39,633 nt of DNA. It comes from Vibrio cholerae. GTDB lineage: Bacteria; Actinomycetota; Actinomycetes; Actinomycetales; Micrococcaceae. Positions 27,108 to 37,145 of this stretch are shown one piece after another. Location of the stretch: positions 1 through 39,633 of the forward strand of contig WNZI01000032.1 in NCBI GenBank assembly GCA_009728235.1, given 5' to 3'. The position numbers and the translations under genes were made by a program. The notes under the pieces were generated by a model. It saw nothing but the letters and a program-made list of their open reading frames with translations. It ran no database searches and was not told where the DNA came from. Numbering within the stretch: position 1 is the first letter of the stretch; each line of letters starts with the position of its first letter.

Positions 27108-28063
27108 ATGACCGAACCACTCCGTACCCTCGTGCTGCCTCCCCTCGGATCGCTGCCGCTGTCGCGTGCGGATTCCGACCGCGACGGAGACGCGAGGACC
27201 GGCGAGGACTTCATGGAGACGCTGTGGGGAGATGAGGACACCCGGGTGCTGCCACTGGCCGGCGGAAAGGCTCCGGTGGACGGAACGGCGCTCCGGCTGG
27301 TGACCCCGGCGGGCATCGAGCGCCCCGAGTTGCTCGTCTACCTCGGTCGCGTGAACGAGGGTTCAACCGACGCCGGTCACCGCGTCGTCCTGGCAGTCCT
27401 CCCGCAGGCGGATCCGGCCGTGGCGCCCGCTGAGCAGTGGCTGGGCCTGAGGGACATCGCGGCTTCCCTGGACTCGCGCGACGCCGGGTTGTTCGTCGAG
27501 GGCGCGGCCATCGCCAACTGGCACGCGACGCACACCCACTGTCCCCGGTGCGGCACCGCGACCACGGTGCGCGACGCGGGGTGGGTCCGGCAGTGCCCCC
27601 GTGACCAGTCCCAGCACTATCCCCGCACCGACGCCGCGATCATCGTGTCCGTGATCGACGACGACGACCGCCTCCTGCTCGGTTCGGCGGTGGCCTGGCC
27701 CGAGGACCGCTTCTCGACACTCGCCGGGTTCGTCGAGCCGGGAGAATCCCTCGAGGCCGCCGTCGTGCGCGAGGTCGGGGAGGAATCGGGCATCGAGGTG
27801 GACTCCCCCCGATACCTCGGATCGCAACCCTGGCCCTTCCCCGCGTCGCTGATGCTGGGGTTCACCGCGCGTGCGGCAACCACGGACGCGGTACCCGACC
27901 GCGAGGAGATGCGTCCCTGCGCTGGTTCACCCGCGAGCAGCTCTTCACCGAGGTGCGCGACGGGACGATCGCCGTCGCCGGTGGGGTGTCCATCGCCCGA
28001 GCGCTCATCGAGCGCTGGTACGGAGGTCCCCTGGACGAGGAGCCGTCGGAGGCGCGTCCCTAG
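27108..28063 (+). CDS. nudC: NAD(+) diphosphatase NudC (one frameshift as given)
   Basis: Nudix hydrolase that splits NAD(H) to NMN(H) and AMP and can remove NAD caps from RNA. Visible in order: a zinc-ribbon with C145, C148 and C163 (HCPRCGT...RQCPRD), the YPRTDAAII strand, the Nudix box beginning GFVEPGESLE with REVGEESG (207-228), and the NudC signature SQPWPFP (239-245). The fourth zinc Cys is Asp/His-replaced, as I recall for other actinobacterial NudC. The frame breaks near 27914; adding one base gives DREEMRSLRWFTREQL and 318 aa ending at TAG 28061-28063. The stop shares its G with the GTG of uvrD2. Confidence 0.92.
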
Positions 28064-30170
28064 TGTCCGGACTACTGCTCGAGGAGAGCATCCTCGAGGG
28101 GCTCGACGACGAACAGCGGACCGTGGCGAGCACGCTCGCCGGGCCCCTGTGCGTGCTCGCGGGCGCGGGCACGGGCAAGACCCGGGCCATCACGCACCGC
28201 ATCGCCTACGGCGTCCATACCGGGGTCTACAAACCGCAGCAGGTGCTTGCGGTGACGTTCACGGCCCGCGCCGCCGCCGAGATGCGCACGCGCCTCCGGG
28301 ACCTCGGAGCGGGCGGGGTGCAGGCGCGGACCTTCCATGCCGCGGCCCTGCGGCAGTTGCAGTACTTCTGGCCGCAGGCCGTCGGCGGGCCCCTGCCGGC
28401 GCTGGTCGACCACAAGGCGCAGCTGATCGCGGAGTCGGCGCGGCGTCTGCGTCTGTCGACGGACCGCGCGGCCATCCGGGATGTCGCTGCCGAGATCGAG
28501 TGGGCAAAGGTCTCGATGCTGACACCCGATGCGTACGCGGCGGCGGCTGCCGGACGGGCGGAGCCGGCGGGGATGGACCTCATCACGGTGTCCCGCATCT
28601 TCTCGGCCTACGAGGACCTGAAGATCGACCGCAATCTGATCGACTTCGAGGACGTCCTGCTGACGACGGTCGCCATCTCGAGGAGGACGAGAAGGTCGCG
28701 GCGACGGTCCGTGCCCAGTACCGCCACTTCGTGGTGGACGAGTACCAGGACGTCTCGCCGCTCCAGCAACGGCTCCTCGACCTGTGGCTCGGCGAGCGGA
28801 GGGAGCTCTGCGTGGTCGGTGATGCCAGCCAGACGATCTACTCGTTCACCGGAGCCACCTCGCGTCACCTGCTCGACTTCACCAAGCGGTACGAGGGTGC
28901 GCAGGTGGTGAAGCTGGTCCGCGACTACCGGTCCACGCCCCAGGTGGTCCGGGCCGCCAACACGCTGCTCGCGGCGAGGGGCAGCGAGGCCGACAGCCGG
29001 GCGGCGGGCACCACCTGGTCGGCACCGCTGGAACTGATCGCCCAGCGTCCCGCAGGTCCCGAGCCCGTCTTCACCGAGTGCAGCGACGACGAGGCGGAGG
29101 CGGCGGAGTGCGCGCGCCGCACCGGGGTCCTGCTGGACCAGGGAGTGAAGGCGAGCGAGATCGCCATCCTCTACCGCACGAACGGCCAGTCGGAAGCCTA
29201 CGAGCAGGCGCTGGCGAGCGCGGGCATCGGCTACCAGTTGCGCGGAGGTGAACGGTTCTTCCAGCGTCGGGAGGTTCGCGACGCCCTGCTGCAGCTCCGT
29301 GCCGCGGCGAGGACGCAGGGAGACGAGGACGTGCCGCAGCAGGTACGCGACGTCCTGGCATCCCTGGGCTACACCGCTGTCGCACCGCAGAATTCCGGTG
29401 CGGTCCGTGAGAAATGGGAGTCGCTCGCCGCGCTCGTCGGGCTGGCGGACGAGCTCAATCGGGTGCGGGGGGCAGATGCCTTCACGCTGCAGCTCTTCGT
29501 CGCGGAACTCGAGGAGCGGGCTGCCTCACAGCACGCGCCGACGGTGCAGGGTGTCACCCTCGCGTCGTTGCACTCGGCGAAAGGACTCGAGTGGGACGCG
29601 GTGTTCCTCGTGGGACTGAGTGAAGGGCTCATGCCCATCTCCTTCGCCGACACGCAGGAGGCGGTCGACGAGGAGCGCCGACTCCTCTATGTCGGCATCA
29701 CCCGCGCCCGCATCCACCTGGCCATGTCCTGGTCCACCTCGCGCTCACCGGGCGGGCGGGCGAGCCGTAAGCCGTCGCGCTTCCTGGACGCCCTGCGTCC
29801 GGCGACGGCCGGTCAGGCCTCGTTCCGTCAGCCTCGACCGAAGGCGGCGCGGAAATCCGCCGGACCCGTGGTGTGCCGGATCTGCAAGCGGCCGCTGCTC
29901 ACCGGCTCGGAGCGGAAGATCGGCCGTTGCACCGATTGCCCGGTGAGCTATCAGGAGGAGACCTTCGAGGCGCTCCGCGCGTGGCGGCTCGGCGAGGCTC
30001 GCGAGAAGGACGTTCCTGCGTTCGTGGTCTTCACCGACGCCACCCTCGTCGCGATCGCAGAGGCTCGGCCGCAAACCCTCGAGGAGCTCGGTGAGCTTGC
30101 CGGCATCGGTTCCGCCAAGCTGGAGCGGTACGGCGCTGCGGTCCTCGAGATCATCAGTGACACGTCCTGA
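28063..30170 (+). CDS. uvrD2: ATP-dependent DNA helicase UvrD2 (one frameshift as given)
   Basis: SF1A 3'-5' DNA helicase, 702 aa after correction, matching mycobacterial UvrD2 (about 700). Motifs: Q motif LDDEQRTVA, Walker A GAGTGKT with K39, FTARAAAEM, motif II VDEYQD, GDASQTIYSFTGA, HSAKGLEWDAVF and LLYVGITRAR. The C-terminus has the diagnostic tetracysteine block CRIC...CTDC (about 605-627) and an HRDC domain with LEELGELAGIGSAKLERYG. The frame breaks at 28677; one added C gives TVAILEEDEKVAATVRAQ. GTG 28063 overlaps the nudC stop. Role: genome maintenance; UvrD2 is essential in mycobacteria, so a true knockout is unlikely. Confidence 0.93.
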
Positions 30171-30729
30171 GCCGGAGCGGTCAGCGCCGCCGGCTCGGCT
30201 GCCGGTCGAGGTGCGGCGATCGGCTCGGCGCAAACGGACCGTGAGCGCCGACATCCGGGACGGTGTCATCCGCGTCTCCATCCCGGCGCACTTCTCCGCC
30301 GGGCAGGAGCGACACTGGGTGGAGCGGATGGTGGAGCGCATGTCCGCCAAGCACCTCGCGCAGCCCCTGCTCGACGACGACTCCACATCGGTGCTGGTGC
30401 AGCGGGCGCAGGTGCTGTCGCGCCGGTACCTCGGGGGCAGGGGACTGCCGGCCACCATCCGCTGGGTGACGAACCAGAACTCACGCTGGGCATCGGCCAC
30501 TCCGGCGCAACGGTCCATCCGGCTGTCCCACAAGCTCCAGGGCATGCCCGACTGGGTCGTCGACTACGTGATCCTGCATGAGATGGCCCACCTGATAGAG
30601 CCCTCGCACAATGCGGCGTTCTGGGCCCTCCTGACGCCCTATCCGGCCACCGCTACGGCGAAGGCCTTCCTCGACGGAGCAGCATTCGCCGCGCAGCGCA
30701 ATCTGACGGGCGGTCAGGAGGACCTCTGA
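30157..30729 (+). CDS. YgjP/SprT-type zinc metallopeptidase-like protein
   Basis: 190-aa protein of the YgjP-like (DUF45, M48-type) family. The zinc motif is HEMAH (H141, E142, H145) with the third ligand His151 in EPSHNAAFWALL; upstream NQNSRWASATP is the family's characteristic strand region. No signal peptide or membrane segment, so it is cytosolic. It starts at GTG 30157 inside the uvrD2 end (14-nt overlap), so it is translationally coupled to uvrD2. Other family members have been linked to DNA-protein crosslink proteolysis (SprT) or have unknown roles; here the coupling to a helicase suggests a repair link, which is inference. Confidence 0.85.
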   Translation: MTRPEPERSAPPARLPVEVRRSARRKRTVSADIRDGVIRVSIPAHFSAGQERHWVERMVERMSAKHLAQPLLDDDSTSVLVQRAQVLSRRYLGGRGLPATIRWVTNQNSRWASATPAQRSIRLSHKLQGMPDWVVDYVILHEMAHLIEPSHNAAFWALLTPYPATATAKAFLDGAAFAAQRNLTGGQEDL

Positions 30730-30740
30730 GGTCCTGAGCG

Positions 30741-32195
30741 TCAGCGGCGCGTGTCGTCCTCGGGTCCGTCGTCCTCCGGCCGGGTCGTCGGGGTGTCCTG
30801 CGCGGTCCCGTCCGGGTTTCCGCCGGTCGCGCCATCCTCGGACTGGGGCTCGAAGTCCCCGGACAGCAACCGTTCGAGCGCTGCGTCGACGTCGGCGCCG
30901 GACGACTCGATGAGCCTGCGGCGCTCGGAGAATCCGGCGGGATCATCGAGGTCCTCGGCGGTCGGCAGCAGGTCGGGGTGCTGCCACAGGGCGTCCCGGC
31001 CATCGATCCCGCGTTCCTCCGTCAGGCGCGACCACAGTGCGGCGGCATCACGCAGTCGACGCGGCCTCAGTTCGAGTCCGACGAGGGAGGCGAACGCGTG
31101 CTCGGCCGGCCCGCCCGTCGCGCGACGGCGTCGCACCATCTCCCGCAGCGCCCCCGCTGACGGGAGGTTGGCGGCAGCGGTCGCCGTCATCTCGTCGACC
31201 CAGCCCTCCACGAGGGCGAGGGTGGTCTCGAGGCGGACGAGTGCGGCCTCCTGCTCCGGCGTCCGCTCCGGCATGAAGACACCCTGGGACAGCGCACCCT
31301 GCAGGCTCTCGGGATTCGTGGGATCGATATCCCGTGCGGCTTCCTCGATCTTGCCCATGTCGATGTGGATCCCGCGGGCGTAGCGCTCGATGCTGCCGAG
31401 CAGATGTCCGGTCAGCCAGGGGATGTGCGTGAACAACCGCACGTGGGCGGCTTCACGGACGGCCAGGAAGAGCTGCACCTCCTGCTCGGGGACGTCGAGG
31501 CCTTCCCCGAAGGCAGCGACGTTCGCGGGCAGCAGGGCCATCCGGCCGTCGGCGAGGGGGACCCCGATGTCCGTGGAACCGACGACGTCCTTGGACAGGG
31601 CCCCGACGGCCTGTCCGAGCTGCATACCGAACATGGCACCGCCGACGTTCTGCAGCATCGATGCCGGACCGCCCATCATGCCCATCATCGACTTCATCTC
31701 CTCGGGCATCTGCTCCGAGATGACGTCGGACAATGCCTTGGCGATGCTGGTCGCGACGGGCTCGGTGAGGCGCCGCCACGTCGGCATGGTCGCCTCGACC
31801 CATTCGGCACGGGACCAGGCGCGACCGAGCTGTCCGGTGCTGGGGAAGTCCGTGACCGGGTCGAGCCAGAGCTCGGCGAGCTTCAGCGACTCGTCGACGC
31901 TGCGGCGCTGGAGCGAGGACACCGAGGGGTCGCTGCCGGCGGCAGCCACGCGACGTGCCTGCTCGTGCGCCATCTGCCAGTTCACCGGTCCCTCGCTCTG
32001 GGTGGAGAACATCGCCTGGACCTGCTGCATGATCATGGCCATCGCAGCCGGGTCCGAGGGCAGGCCCGCCGCCTTCGCGATCTCCTGCGGATCGAAACCG
32101 CCGGGCCCGCCGCCGAACATCTTCGACAGCATTTCCGACAGCGGGTCCTGGGGTGTGTCGTCGTCGCTGTTCGAGGGATTGGAAGGGTTGGTCAC
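30741..32195 (-). CDS. Zinc-dependent metalloprotease, DUF2342 (zinicin-like)
   Basis: 484-aa protein of the actinobacterial DUF2342/zinicin-like family (mycobacterial Rv3195 type, sometimes labelled coenzyme F420-associated). Features: N-terminal Met/Gly-rich stretch LSEMLSKMFGGGPGG, a central Met-rich segment EEMKSMMGMMGGPASML, the putative zinc motif VREAAHVRLFTHIPWL, and LVEGWVDEMTA, where the Glu may complete the site. The C-terminus is acidic and disordered. I chose GTG 32195 (VTNPSNPSN); a GTG three codons earlier at 32204 is also possible. It converges with the YgjP-like gene (11 bp between stops) and is divergent from the PDZ protease. Substrate unknown. Confidence 0.85.
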   Translation of the reverse strand: MTNPSNPSNSDDDTPQDPLSEMLSKMFGGGPGGFDPQEIAKAAGLPSDPAAMAMIMQQVQAMFSTQSEGPVNWQMAHEQARRVAAAGSDPSVSSLQRRSVDESLKLAELWLDPVTDFPSTGQLGRAWSRAEWVEATMPTWRRLTEPVATSIAKALSDVISEQMPEEMKSMMGMMGGPASMLQNVGGAMFGMQLGQAVGALSKDVVGSTDIGVPLADGRMALLPANVAAFGEGLDVPEQEVQLFLAVREAAHVRLFTHIPWLTGHLLGSIERYARGIHIDMGKIEEAARDIDPTNPESLQGALSQGVFMPERTPEQEAALVRLETTLALVEGWVDEMTATAAANLPSAGALREMVRRRRATGGPAEHAFASLVGLELRPRRLRDAAALWSRLTEERGIDGRDALWQHPDLLPTAEDLDDPAGFSERRRLIESSGADVDAALERLLSGDFEPQSEDGATGGNPDGTAQDTPTTRPEDDGPEDDTRR

Positions 32196-32487
32196 TGATA
32201 CCACCGGTCCTGGGAGTAGCTTGGCGGGTCCGGGCGGGAAGGCAACGCCACCCTGCCGGCTGTGGGGATCACGCTACCGGTCCGCCGCGGCCGGTGTCCC
32301 TCCTGCCCGCCGTCGTTCGCTGAGGGCAAAGCGCCGTACGACGGCGTGTCGGGCGGCGGAGGAGCACGCCGACCGCGCCGTGGCAGGTGCGATCCGCCCG
32401 TGATGCAGTCGGTCCGAGCGTCTACTCTTGGTGTGCCGGCACGGTGCGTGACACCGCCTTCCGCCGCGACCTACAGAGAGAAGTCCC
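32196..32487. promoter_or_regulatory. Divergent intergenic region between DUF2342 and PDZ protease genes
   Basis: About 290 bp without a supported gene. It contains a -10-like TACTCT at about 32422-32427 on the plus strand, roughly 60 nt before the protease GTG, and a 10-bp palindrome GTGCCGGCAC (32433-32442) just after it. GAGAGAAG precedes the GTG as a ribosome site. No convincing -35. Confidence 0.35.
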
Positions 32488-33582
32488 GTGACGCACCCTG
32501 TCCACGCCGAGACGTACAACCCCGGGGAGCCGACCCGGCCGAGGGATCCGCGTTTCCGCGCGATGGCGGTCTCCGGCGGGCTTGCACTCGCGCTGTGCGT
32601 GACGACCGTCCTCCTGCCGTCGCCCTACGTCATCGAGTCGCCGGGTCCCACCTTCAACACTATCGGGGAGGTGAACGGCCAGCCCCTGATCCAGGTCCAG
32701 GGCCGGGAGAGCTTCCCGCCGCAGGGCGAGCTCGACCTCACCACCGTGTTCGTCAGCGGCGGGCCGAACGGACAGGTCAACGTGCTCGACACGTTCCGGG
32801 CCTGGCTGAACCCGAACGAGGACGTCCTTCCCGAGCAACTGGTCTATCCGGAAGGGACGACCTCGTCGCAGGTGCAGGAGCAGAACACCATCGCGATGAC
32901 GTCGTCGCAGGAGGCGGCGATCGCCGCCGCCCTGACCCACGAGGGCATCGACTACAGCGAGGAGCTGTCCGTCGCGCAACTGGCCCCGGACTCCGCGTCC
33001 GAGGGGGTGCTCGAGGAAGGGGACATCCTGCGCGCCATCGACGGTGAGGAGATCACGAACATCGGGACGGTCCGCTCGGCGCTGGCCGACGGTGGTGGCG
33101 CTGCCGCATCCCTGTCCATCGTGCGGGACGGCGCTCCCGTCGACGTCTCCGTCACGCCGGGGAGATCGGACGAGGGCGACTACCAGCTGGGCGTCCTGCT
33201 GGCCTCCTCCTTCGACTTCCCGTTCGACGTGACCATCCAGCTCGACAACGTCGGTGGTCCATCGGCGGGAACGATGTTCGCGCTCGGCATCGTCGACACC
33301 CTGTCGGAAGGCGACCTGACAGGGGGGCGGCACTTCGCGGGAACGGGGACGATCGACTCGGCGGGAGACGTCGGACCCATCGGGGGAATCGCGCAGAAGC
33401 TCGTCGGAGCCCGTTCGGGTGGAGCCGATTTCTTCCTCGCTCCGGCAGACAACTGCCCCGAAGTGGCGGGCAACATCCCGGACGGGCTCACCGTCGTCAA
33501 GGTCGAGACGCTGGATCAGGCCGTCGAGGCCGTCAGGACGCTGGGTTCGGGTGGCAGCTCCGCCGATCTGCCCTCCTGCTGA
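32488..33582 (+). CDS. Membrane-anchored PDZ / Lon-type (S16) serine protease
   Basis: 364-aa protein. One N-terminal membrane segment (about residues 26-46, VSGGLALALCVTTVLL) anchors it with the rest outside. It is followed by the family strand YVIESPGPTFNTIG, a PDZ domain (about 165-235, EGVLEEGDILRAIDGEEI) and a Lon-like protease domain with the Ser/Lys dyad S259 (GGPSAGTMFAL) and K304 (GGIAQKLVGA). Mycobacterial counterpart Rv3194c; Bacillus YlbL has the same layout. Starts at GTG 32488. It precedes the UPF0182 gene by 252 bp on the same strand, a conserved pairing. Substrate unknown; envelope protein quality control is a reasonable inference. Confidence 0.92.
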   Translation: MTHPVHAETYNPGEPTRPRDPRFRAMAVSGGLALALCVTTVLLPSPYVIESPGPTFNTIGEVNGQPLIQVQGRESFPPQGELDLTTVFVSGGPNGQVNVLDTFRAWLNPNEDVLPEQLVYPEGTTSSQVQEQNTIAMTSSQEAAIAAALTHEGIDYSEELSVAQLAPDSASEGVLEEGDILRAIDGEEITNIGTVRSALADGGGAAASLSIVRDGAPVDVSVTPGRSDEGDYQLGVLLASSFDFPFDVTIQLDNVGGPSAGTMFALGIVDTLSEGDLTGGRHFAGTGTIDSAGDVGPIGGIAQKLVGARSGGADFFLAPADNCPEVAGNIPDGLTVVKVETLDQAVEAVRTLGSGGSSADLPSC

Positions 33583-33834
33583 CGGACAGTCGTCGGGCGG
33601 ACCCCAGGAGGAGCCGGCTACCGGGTTCCCGTCCGATGCAGGGTGGAAGACACAGTTGGGTGACGATCGGGGACGGTGGCGCCCGGGGCGGGAACCTAAT
33701 TGGTCGGGCCGAGCGTGAACAGGGCAGAATGAAATCACGAAGAGCGTGATTCCAGCGTGTCGTCCGCCCGCACCGGGCCGACCCGCCGTGGGGTCCGGCC
33801 GACGTGATCCGTAGCAGCCAACGATGAGGTAGAT
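33583..33834 (+). promoter_or_regulatory. Upstream region of the UPF0182 gene with inverted repeat
   Basis: No gene is visible in these 252 bp. A perfect 7-bp inverted repeat AATCACG (33733-33739) / CGTGATT (33745-33751) with a 5-nt loop lies just after a -10-like CAGAAT (33725-33730), whose best -35 is TTGGTC (33700-33705) at a long 19-nt spacing. A further imperfect GC hairpin covers about 33773-33801. GAGG lies 5 nt before the GTG start. Confidence 0.4.
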
Positions 33835-36800
33835 GTGACATCCGGACCAGACCGTCCGTTCGGCAGTAGGCCGAGCACAGCACGTCCAGCAGCAAATCGG
33901 CGCCGGAGTCCGCTGATTCCGACCATCATCGTCGTGGCGGTGATCGTCATCGCTTTCGTCTATCTCTCCCAGGTCTACGCGGACGTACTCTGGTACAACC
34001 AGCTCGGGTTCCTCGAGGTCTTCGTCACGGAGAACCTCTCGCGGATAGCACTCTTCCTCGTCGCGTTCCTCGTGATGGCGTCGGCCGTCTTCCTCAGTCT
34101 CCGCATCGCCTTCCGCAGCCGGCCGATCTATGCGCCGGACAGCGCGATCCAGGACAACCTCAACCGGTACCAGGCGCAGCTCGAACCCATCCGCCGCCTG
34201 CTCATGCTCGGCATCCCCGTCGTGCTCGGCGCCTTCGCGGGTACCGCGGCCTCGTCGCAGTGGCAGCAGGTGCTGCTCTTCCTCAACCAGGAGCAGTTCG
34301 GACAGACCGACCCGGAGTTCGGCCTGGACTACGCCTTCTACATGTTCACGCTGCCGTTCCTCAGTTTCGTGACGGGGTTCCTCATCAGCGTGGTCATCAT
34401 CAGTGCCATTGCGACGATCCTCACGCATTACCTCTACGGTGGTATCCGCCTCGAGGAGAAGGGCCTGTTCACCACGAAGGCGGCACGCGTCCAGATCGCC
34501 GTCGTCGCGGCCCTTTTCCTCGTGCTGCAGGGTGTCAACTACTGGCTCGACCGCTACGACACGCTCCTGAACCAGGAGACCTGGGCAGGTGCGCTGTACA
34601 CGGACGTCAACGCCGTCATCCCGACGAAGGCCATCCTCGCCGTCGCGGCCGTCATCGTCGCGGTGCTGTTCGTCGCATCGGCGTTCATCGGGCGGTGGCG
34701 CCTTCCGCTCATCGGAACCGCGATGCTGATCATCACGGCCCTCCTCGCCGGCGGCGTCTACCCCGCCGTGGTGCAGCGCTTCCAGGTCGACCCGTCGCAG
34801 CTCAGCGCAGAGGGTGAATTCATCGACCGGAACATCGACCTGACGCGGAAGGCCTACGGGCTCGACCAGGTGGAGACCGCCAACTACACGCCCGAGGCGG
34901 ACCCGCAGGCGGGTGCCCTGAACAGCGACGGTGAGACCACGGCGAACATCCGCCTGCTCGACCCGAACCTGGTGTCCGACGCCTTCAGCCAGCTCCAGCA
35001 GTTCCGCCAGTACTACCAGTTCCCAGAGACGCTCAATGTCGATCGCTACGAGATCGACGGCGAGATCCAGGACACCGTCATCGCCGTGCGCGAGCTCGAC
35101 ACGGACGGCGTCCCGGAGGGCTGGGTCAACGAGCACGCCTTCTACACCCACGGGTACGGCGTCGTCGCCGCGGCGGGATCGACGGTCCAGCCGGACGGCC
35201 GACCGGAATTCCTGCAGTCGGGAATCCCCTCGACCGGAGTGCTCGGTGACGAGTCCACCTACGAACCGCGGATCTACTTCGGCGAGGACTCCCCGGAGTA
35301 CTCGGTCGTCGGAGCGCCGGAAGGGCAGGAACCGGCGGAGATCGACCGCCCGCAGGACGAGAACTCCGACACCGAGTCGAGGACCACGTTCGACGGCTCC
35401 GGTGGACCCGAGGTCGGGAACGCGTTCAACCGCCTGGTCTACGCGCTGAAGTTCCAATCCACGGACCTGCTGCTGTCCGACCAGGTCAACGGGGAGTCGC
35501 AGATCCTCTACGACCGCGATCCGGTCGAGCGTGTGCGCAAGGTCGCGCCGTACCTCACCCTGGACGGCAACAGCTATCCCGCGATCGTCGACGGCCGCGT
35601 CAAGTGGATCATCGACGGCTACACGACCAGTGCCAACTTCCCCTACTCGCAGCAGCAGGAACTGGAATCGGCCACTCAGGACTCCCAGACGGCCGAGGGC
35701 CTCGCGACCGCGCTTCCCGCCGAGCGGATCAACTACATCCGCAACGCGGTCAAGGCGACCGTCGACGCCTACGACGGCTCCGTCAAGCTCTTCGCCTGGG
35801 ACGACCAGGACCCGGTGCTGAAGTCCTGGCAGAAGGTCTACCCCTCGTCGCTCACTCCCTACAGCGAGATGTCGGCCGATCTCATGGCCCACGTGCGCTA
35901 TCCGGAGGACCTCTTCAAGGTCCAGCGCGAACTGCTGGCGCGGTACCACGTCACCACCACGCTCGAGTTCTTCAACAACAGCGAGGCCTGGAGCGTACCG
36001 GCGGATCCCGGAGCCGCATCGGACGGCGCCACCACGGCGACGACACCGCGGCAGCCCCCGTTCTACCTGACCCTGCAGATGCCCAACCAGGAGGAGGCCG
36101 CCTTCTCCCTGACGACGCCGTATATCCCGTACGTGCCGGCCGGGCAGACACCGAGGAACGTGCTGTACGGCTTCCTCGCCGCCAATGGCGATGCGGGGAC
36201 GGGTGAGGACGGCGTGAAGAGCGAGAACTACGGCAGGCTGACCCTGCTCGACAGTTCGGGCCAGGACTCGGTGGTCGGACCGGGACAGGCGCAGAACCTG
36301 TTCAACTCGGACACCACGGTCTCGCAGGAACTCAACCTGCTGCGCCAGGGTGCCTCGGAGGTCATCAACGGCAACCTGCTGACGCTGCCCATCGGTGGCG
36401 GTATCGCCTACGTCCAGCCGGTGTACGTCCAGTCCTCGGGCAGTTCGTCCTTCCCGGTTCTCCGACGGGTCCTGGTGAGCTTCGGCGAGAACGTCGGATT
36501 CGCACCGACGCTCGCGGAGGCACTGGATCAAGTGTTCGGCGGCAACTCCGGGGCGACGACGGGCGACGAGGACAACGTCGGAGAGACTCCGGAGGACCCC
36601 GCTGCACCGCCGGCGGAAGGCGAGGACGAGGGTTCCACGCCGACGCCGTCGCCTTCCGCGACACCGTCGCAGGCGGGAACCCCCGGTGGGACGACGGGCG
36701 ATCCTGCCGCTGACCTCCGCACCGCCCTCCAGGACGCGAACACCGCGATCCAGGACGGCAACGAGGCCCTCGCTGCAGGCGACTTCGCCGCCTACGGCGA

Positions 36801-36879
36801 ATCCCAGGAACGGCTCCAGGACGCGCTCCAGCGGGCGCTTGATGCCGAGGAGCGCGTATCGGGGGGCACGCCCGAGTAG
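33835..36879 (+). CDS. UPF0182 family large membrane protein
   Basis: 1014-aa protein of the UPF0182 family (mycobacterial Rv3193c), function unknown. The first ~330 residues hold about seven hydrophobic segments, beginning with [14 protein letters not shown] (about residues 31-45) and including a TM near [18 protein letters not shown]. The following ~600 residues are a large extracytoplasmic domain with conserved stretches such as VWYNQLGF (N-terminal), [14 protein letters not shown] and ARYHVTT. The last ~100 residues are Pro/Thr/Glu-rich, then a short helical end. GTG 33835 is the start, with GAGG 5 nt upstream. The frame is intact over 3 kb, unlike many genes upstream. A very long open frame on the other strand is a shadow. 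Confidence 0.93.
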   Translation: MTSGPDRPFGSRPSTARPAANRRRSPLIPTIIVVAVIVIAFVYLSQVYADVLWYNQLGFLEVFVTENLSRIALFLVAFLVMASAVFLSLRIAFRSRPIYAPDSAIQDNLNRYQAQLEPIRRLLMLGIPVVLGAFAGTAASSQWQQVLLFLNQEQFGQTDPEFGLDYAFYMFTLPFLSFVTGFLISVVIISAIATILTHYLYGGIRLEEKGLFTTKAARVQIAVVAALFLVLQGVNYWLDRYDTLLNQETWAGALYTDVNAVIPTKAILAVAAVIVAVLFVASAFIGRWRLPLIGTAMLIITALLAGGVYPAVVQRFQVDPSQLSAEGEFIDRNIDLTRKAYGLDQVETANYTPEADPQAGALNSDGETTANIRLLDPNLVSDAFSQLQQFRQYYQFPETLNVDRYEIDGEIQDTVIAVRELDTDGVPEGWVNEHAFYTHGYGVVAAAGSTVQPDGRPEFLQSGIPSTGVLGDESTYEPRIYFGEDSPEYSVVGAPEGQEPAEIDRPQDENSDTESRTTFDGSGGPEVGNAFNRLVYALKFQSTDLLLSDQVNGESQILYDRDPVERVRKVAPYLTLDGNSYPAIVDGRVKWIIDGYTTSANFPYSQQQELESATQDSQTAEGLATALPAERINYIRNAVKATVDAYDGSVKLFAWDDQDPVLKSWQKVYPSSLTPYSEMSADLMAHVRYPEDLFKVQRELLARYHVTTTLEFFNNSEAWSVPADPGAASDGATTATTPRQPPFYLTLQMPNQEEAAFSLTTPYIPYVPAGQTPRNVLYGFLAANGDAGTGEDGVKSENYGRLTLLDSSGQDSVVGPGQAQNLFNSDTTVSQELNLLRQGASEVINGNLLTLPIGGGIAYVQPVYVQSSGSSSFPVLRRVLVSFGENVGFAPTLAEALDQVFGGNSGATTGDEDNVGETPEDPAAPPAEGEDEGSTPTPSPSATPSQAGTPGGTTGDPAADLRTALQDANTAIQDGNEALAAGDFAAYGESQERLQDALQRALDAEERVSGGTPE

Positions 36880-36907
36880 GTCCCGAGGGGTCGGGCGACT
36901 GCTCGAT

Positions 36908-36936
36908 TTGCCTCTCGGCCCCGCGGCCGGTAACGT
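36908..36936 (+). promoter_or_regulatory. Promoter of the initiator tRNA gene
   Basis: TTGCCT (36908-36913), 17-nt spacer, TAACGT (36931-36936). The predicted start near 36943 is about 5 nt before the mature tRNA, a short leader typical for tRNA units. Confidence 0.65.
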
Positions 36937-36947
36937 TAGTTACACGC

Positions 36948-37021
36948 CGCGGGGTGGAGCAGTTCGGTAGCTCGCTGGGCTCATAACCCAGAGGTCACAG
37001 GTTCAAATCCTGTCCCCGCAA
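36948..37021 (+). tRNA. Initiator tRNA-fMet (CAT)
   Basis: 74-nt cloverleaf with anticodon CAT in the stem CTGGG / CCCAG, D-arm region AGCTCG, and T-loop GGTTCAAATCC. Initiator marks are present: the first base C faces A72 and cannot pair, and the anticodon stem has three consecutive G:C pairs (GGG/CCC). The discriminator is A73. The 3' CCA is not encoded (ACGG follows), so it must be added by CCA transferase. Confidence 0.96.
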
Positions 37022-37025
37022 CGGA

Positions 37026-37063
37026 AAAAGATCCGGTCCACCATCTGGTGGGCCGGATCTTTT
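37026..37063 (+). terminator. Strong intrinsic terminator after tRNA-fMet
   Basis: A continuous 17-bp stem (37026-37042 with 37047-37063, one T/G pair) closes on the loop ATCT. The arms end in AAAAG and CTTTT, so it has a T-tract in both directions and can also end the convergent photolyase transcript. Confidence 0.95.
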
Positions 37064-37145
37064 GTTGTGCCCGTCCTCGAACAGGGCGCTCCCGCTCCCA
37101 GACGGGCATCTCCCGCCCGGGTCCTGAAGCGGGCGCCCCGGTGTC

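Noticed and set aside
32422-36531. Very long open frame (over 1300 codons) on the minus strand
   Set aside because: It is the complement of the PDZ protease and UPF0182 genes, which have clear domains and membrane segments. The minus-strand product is Arg/Asp/Val-rich without any family feature, as expected from high-GC shadow frames.
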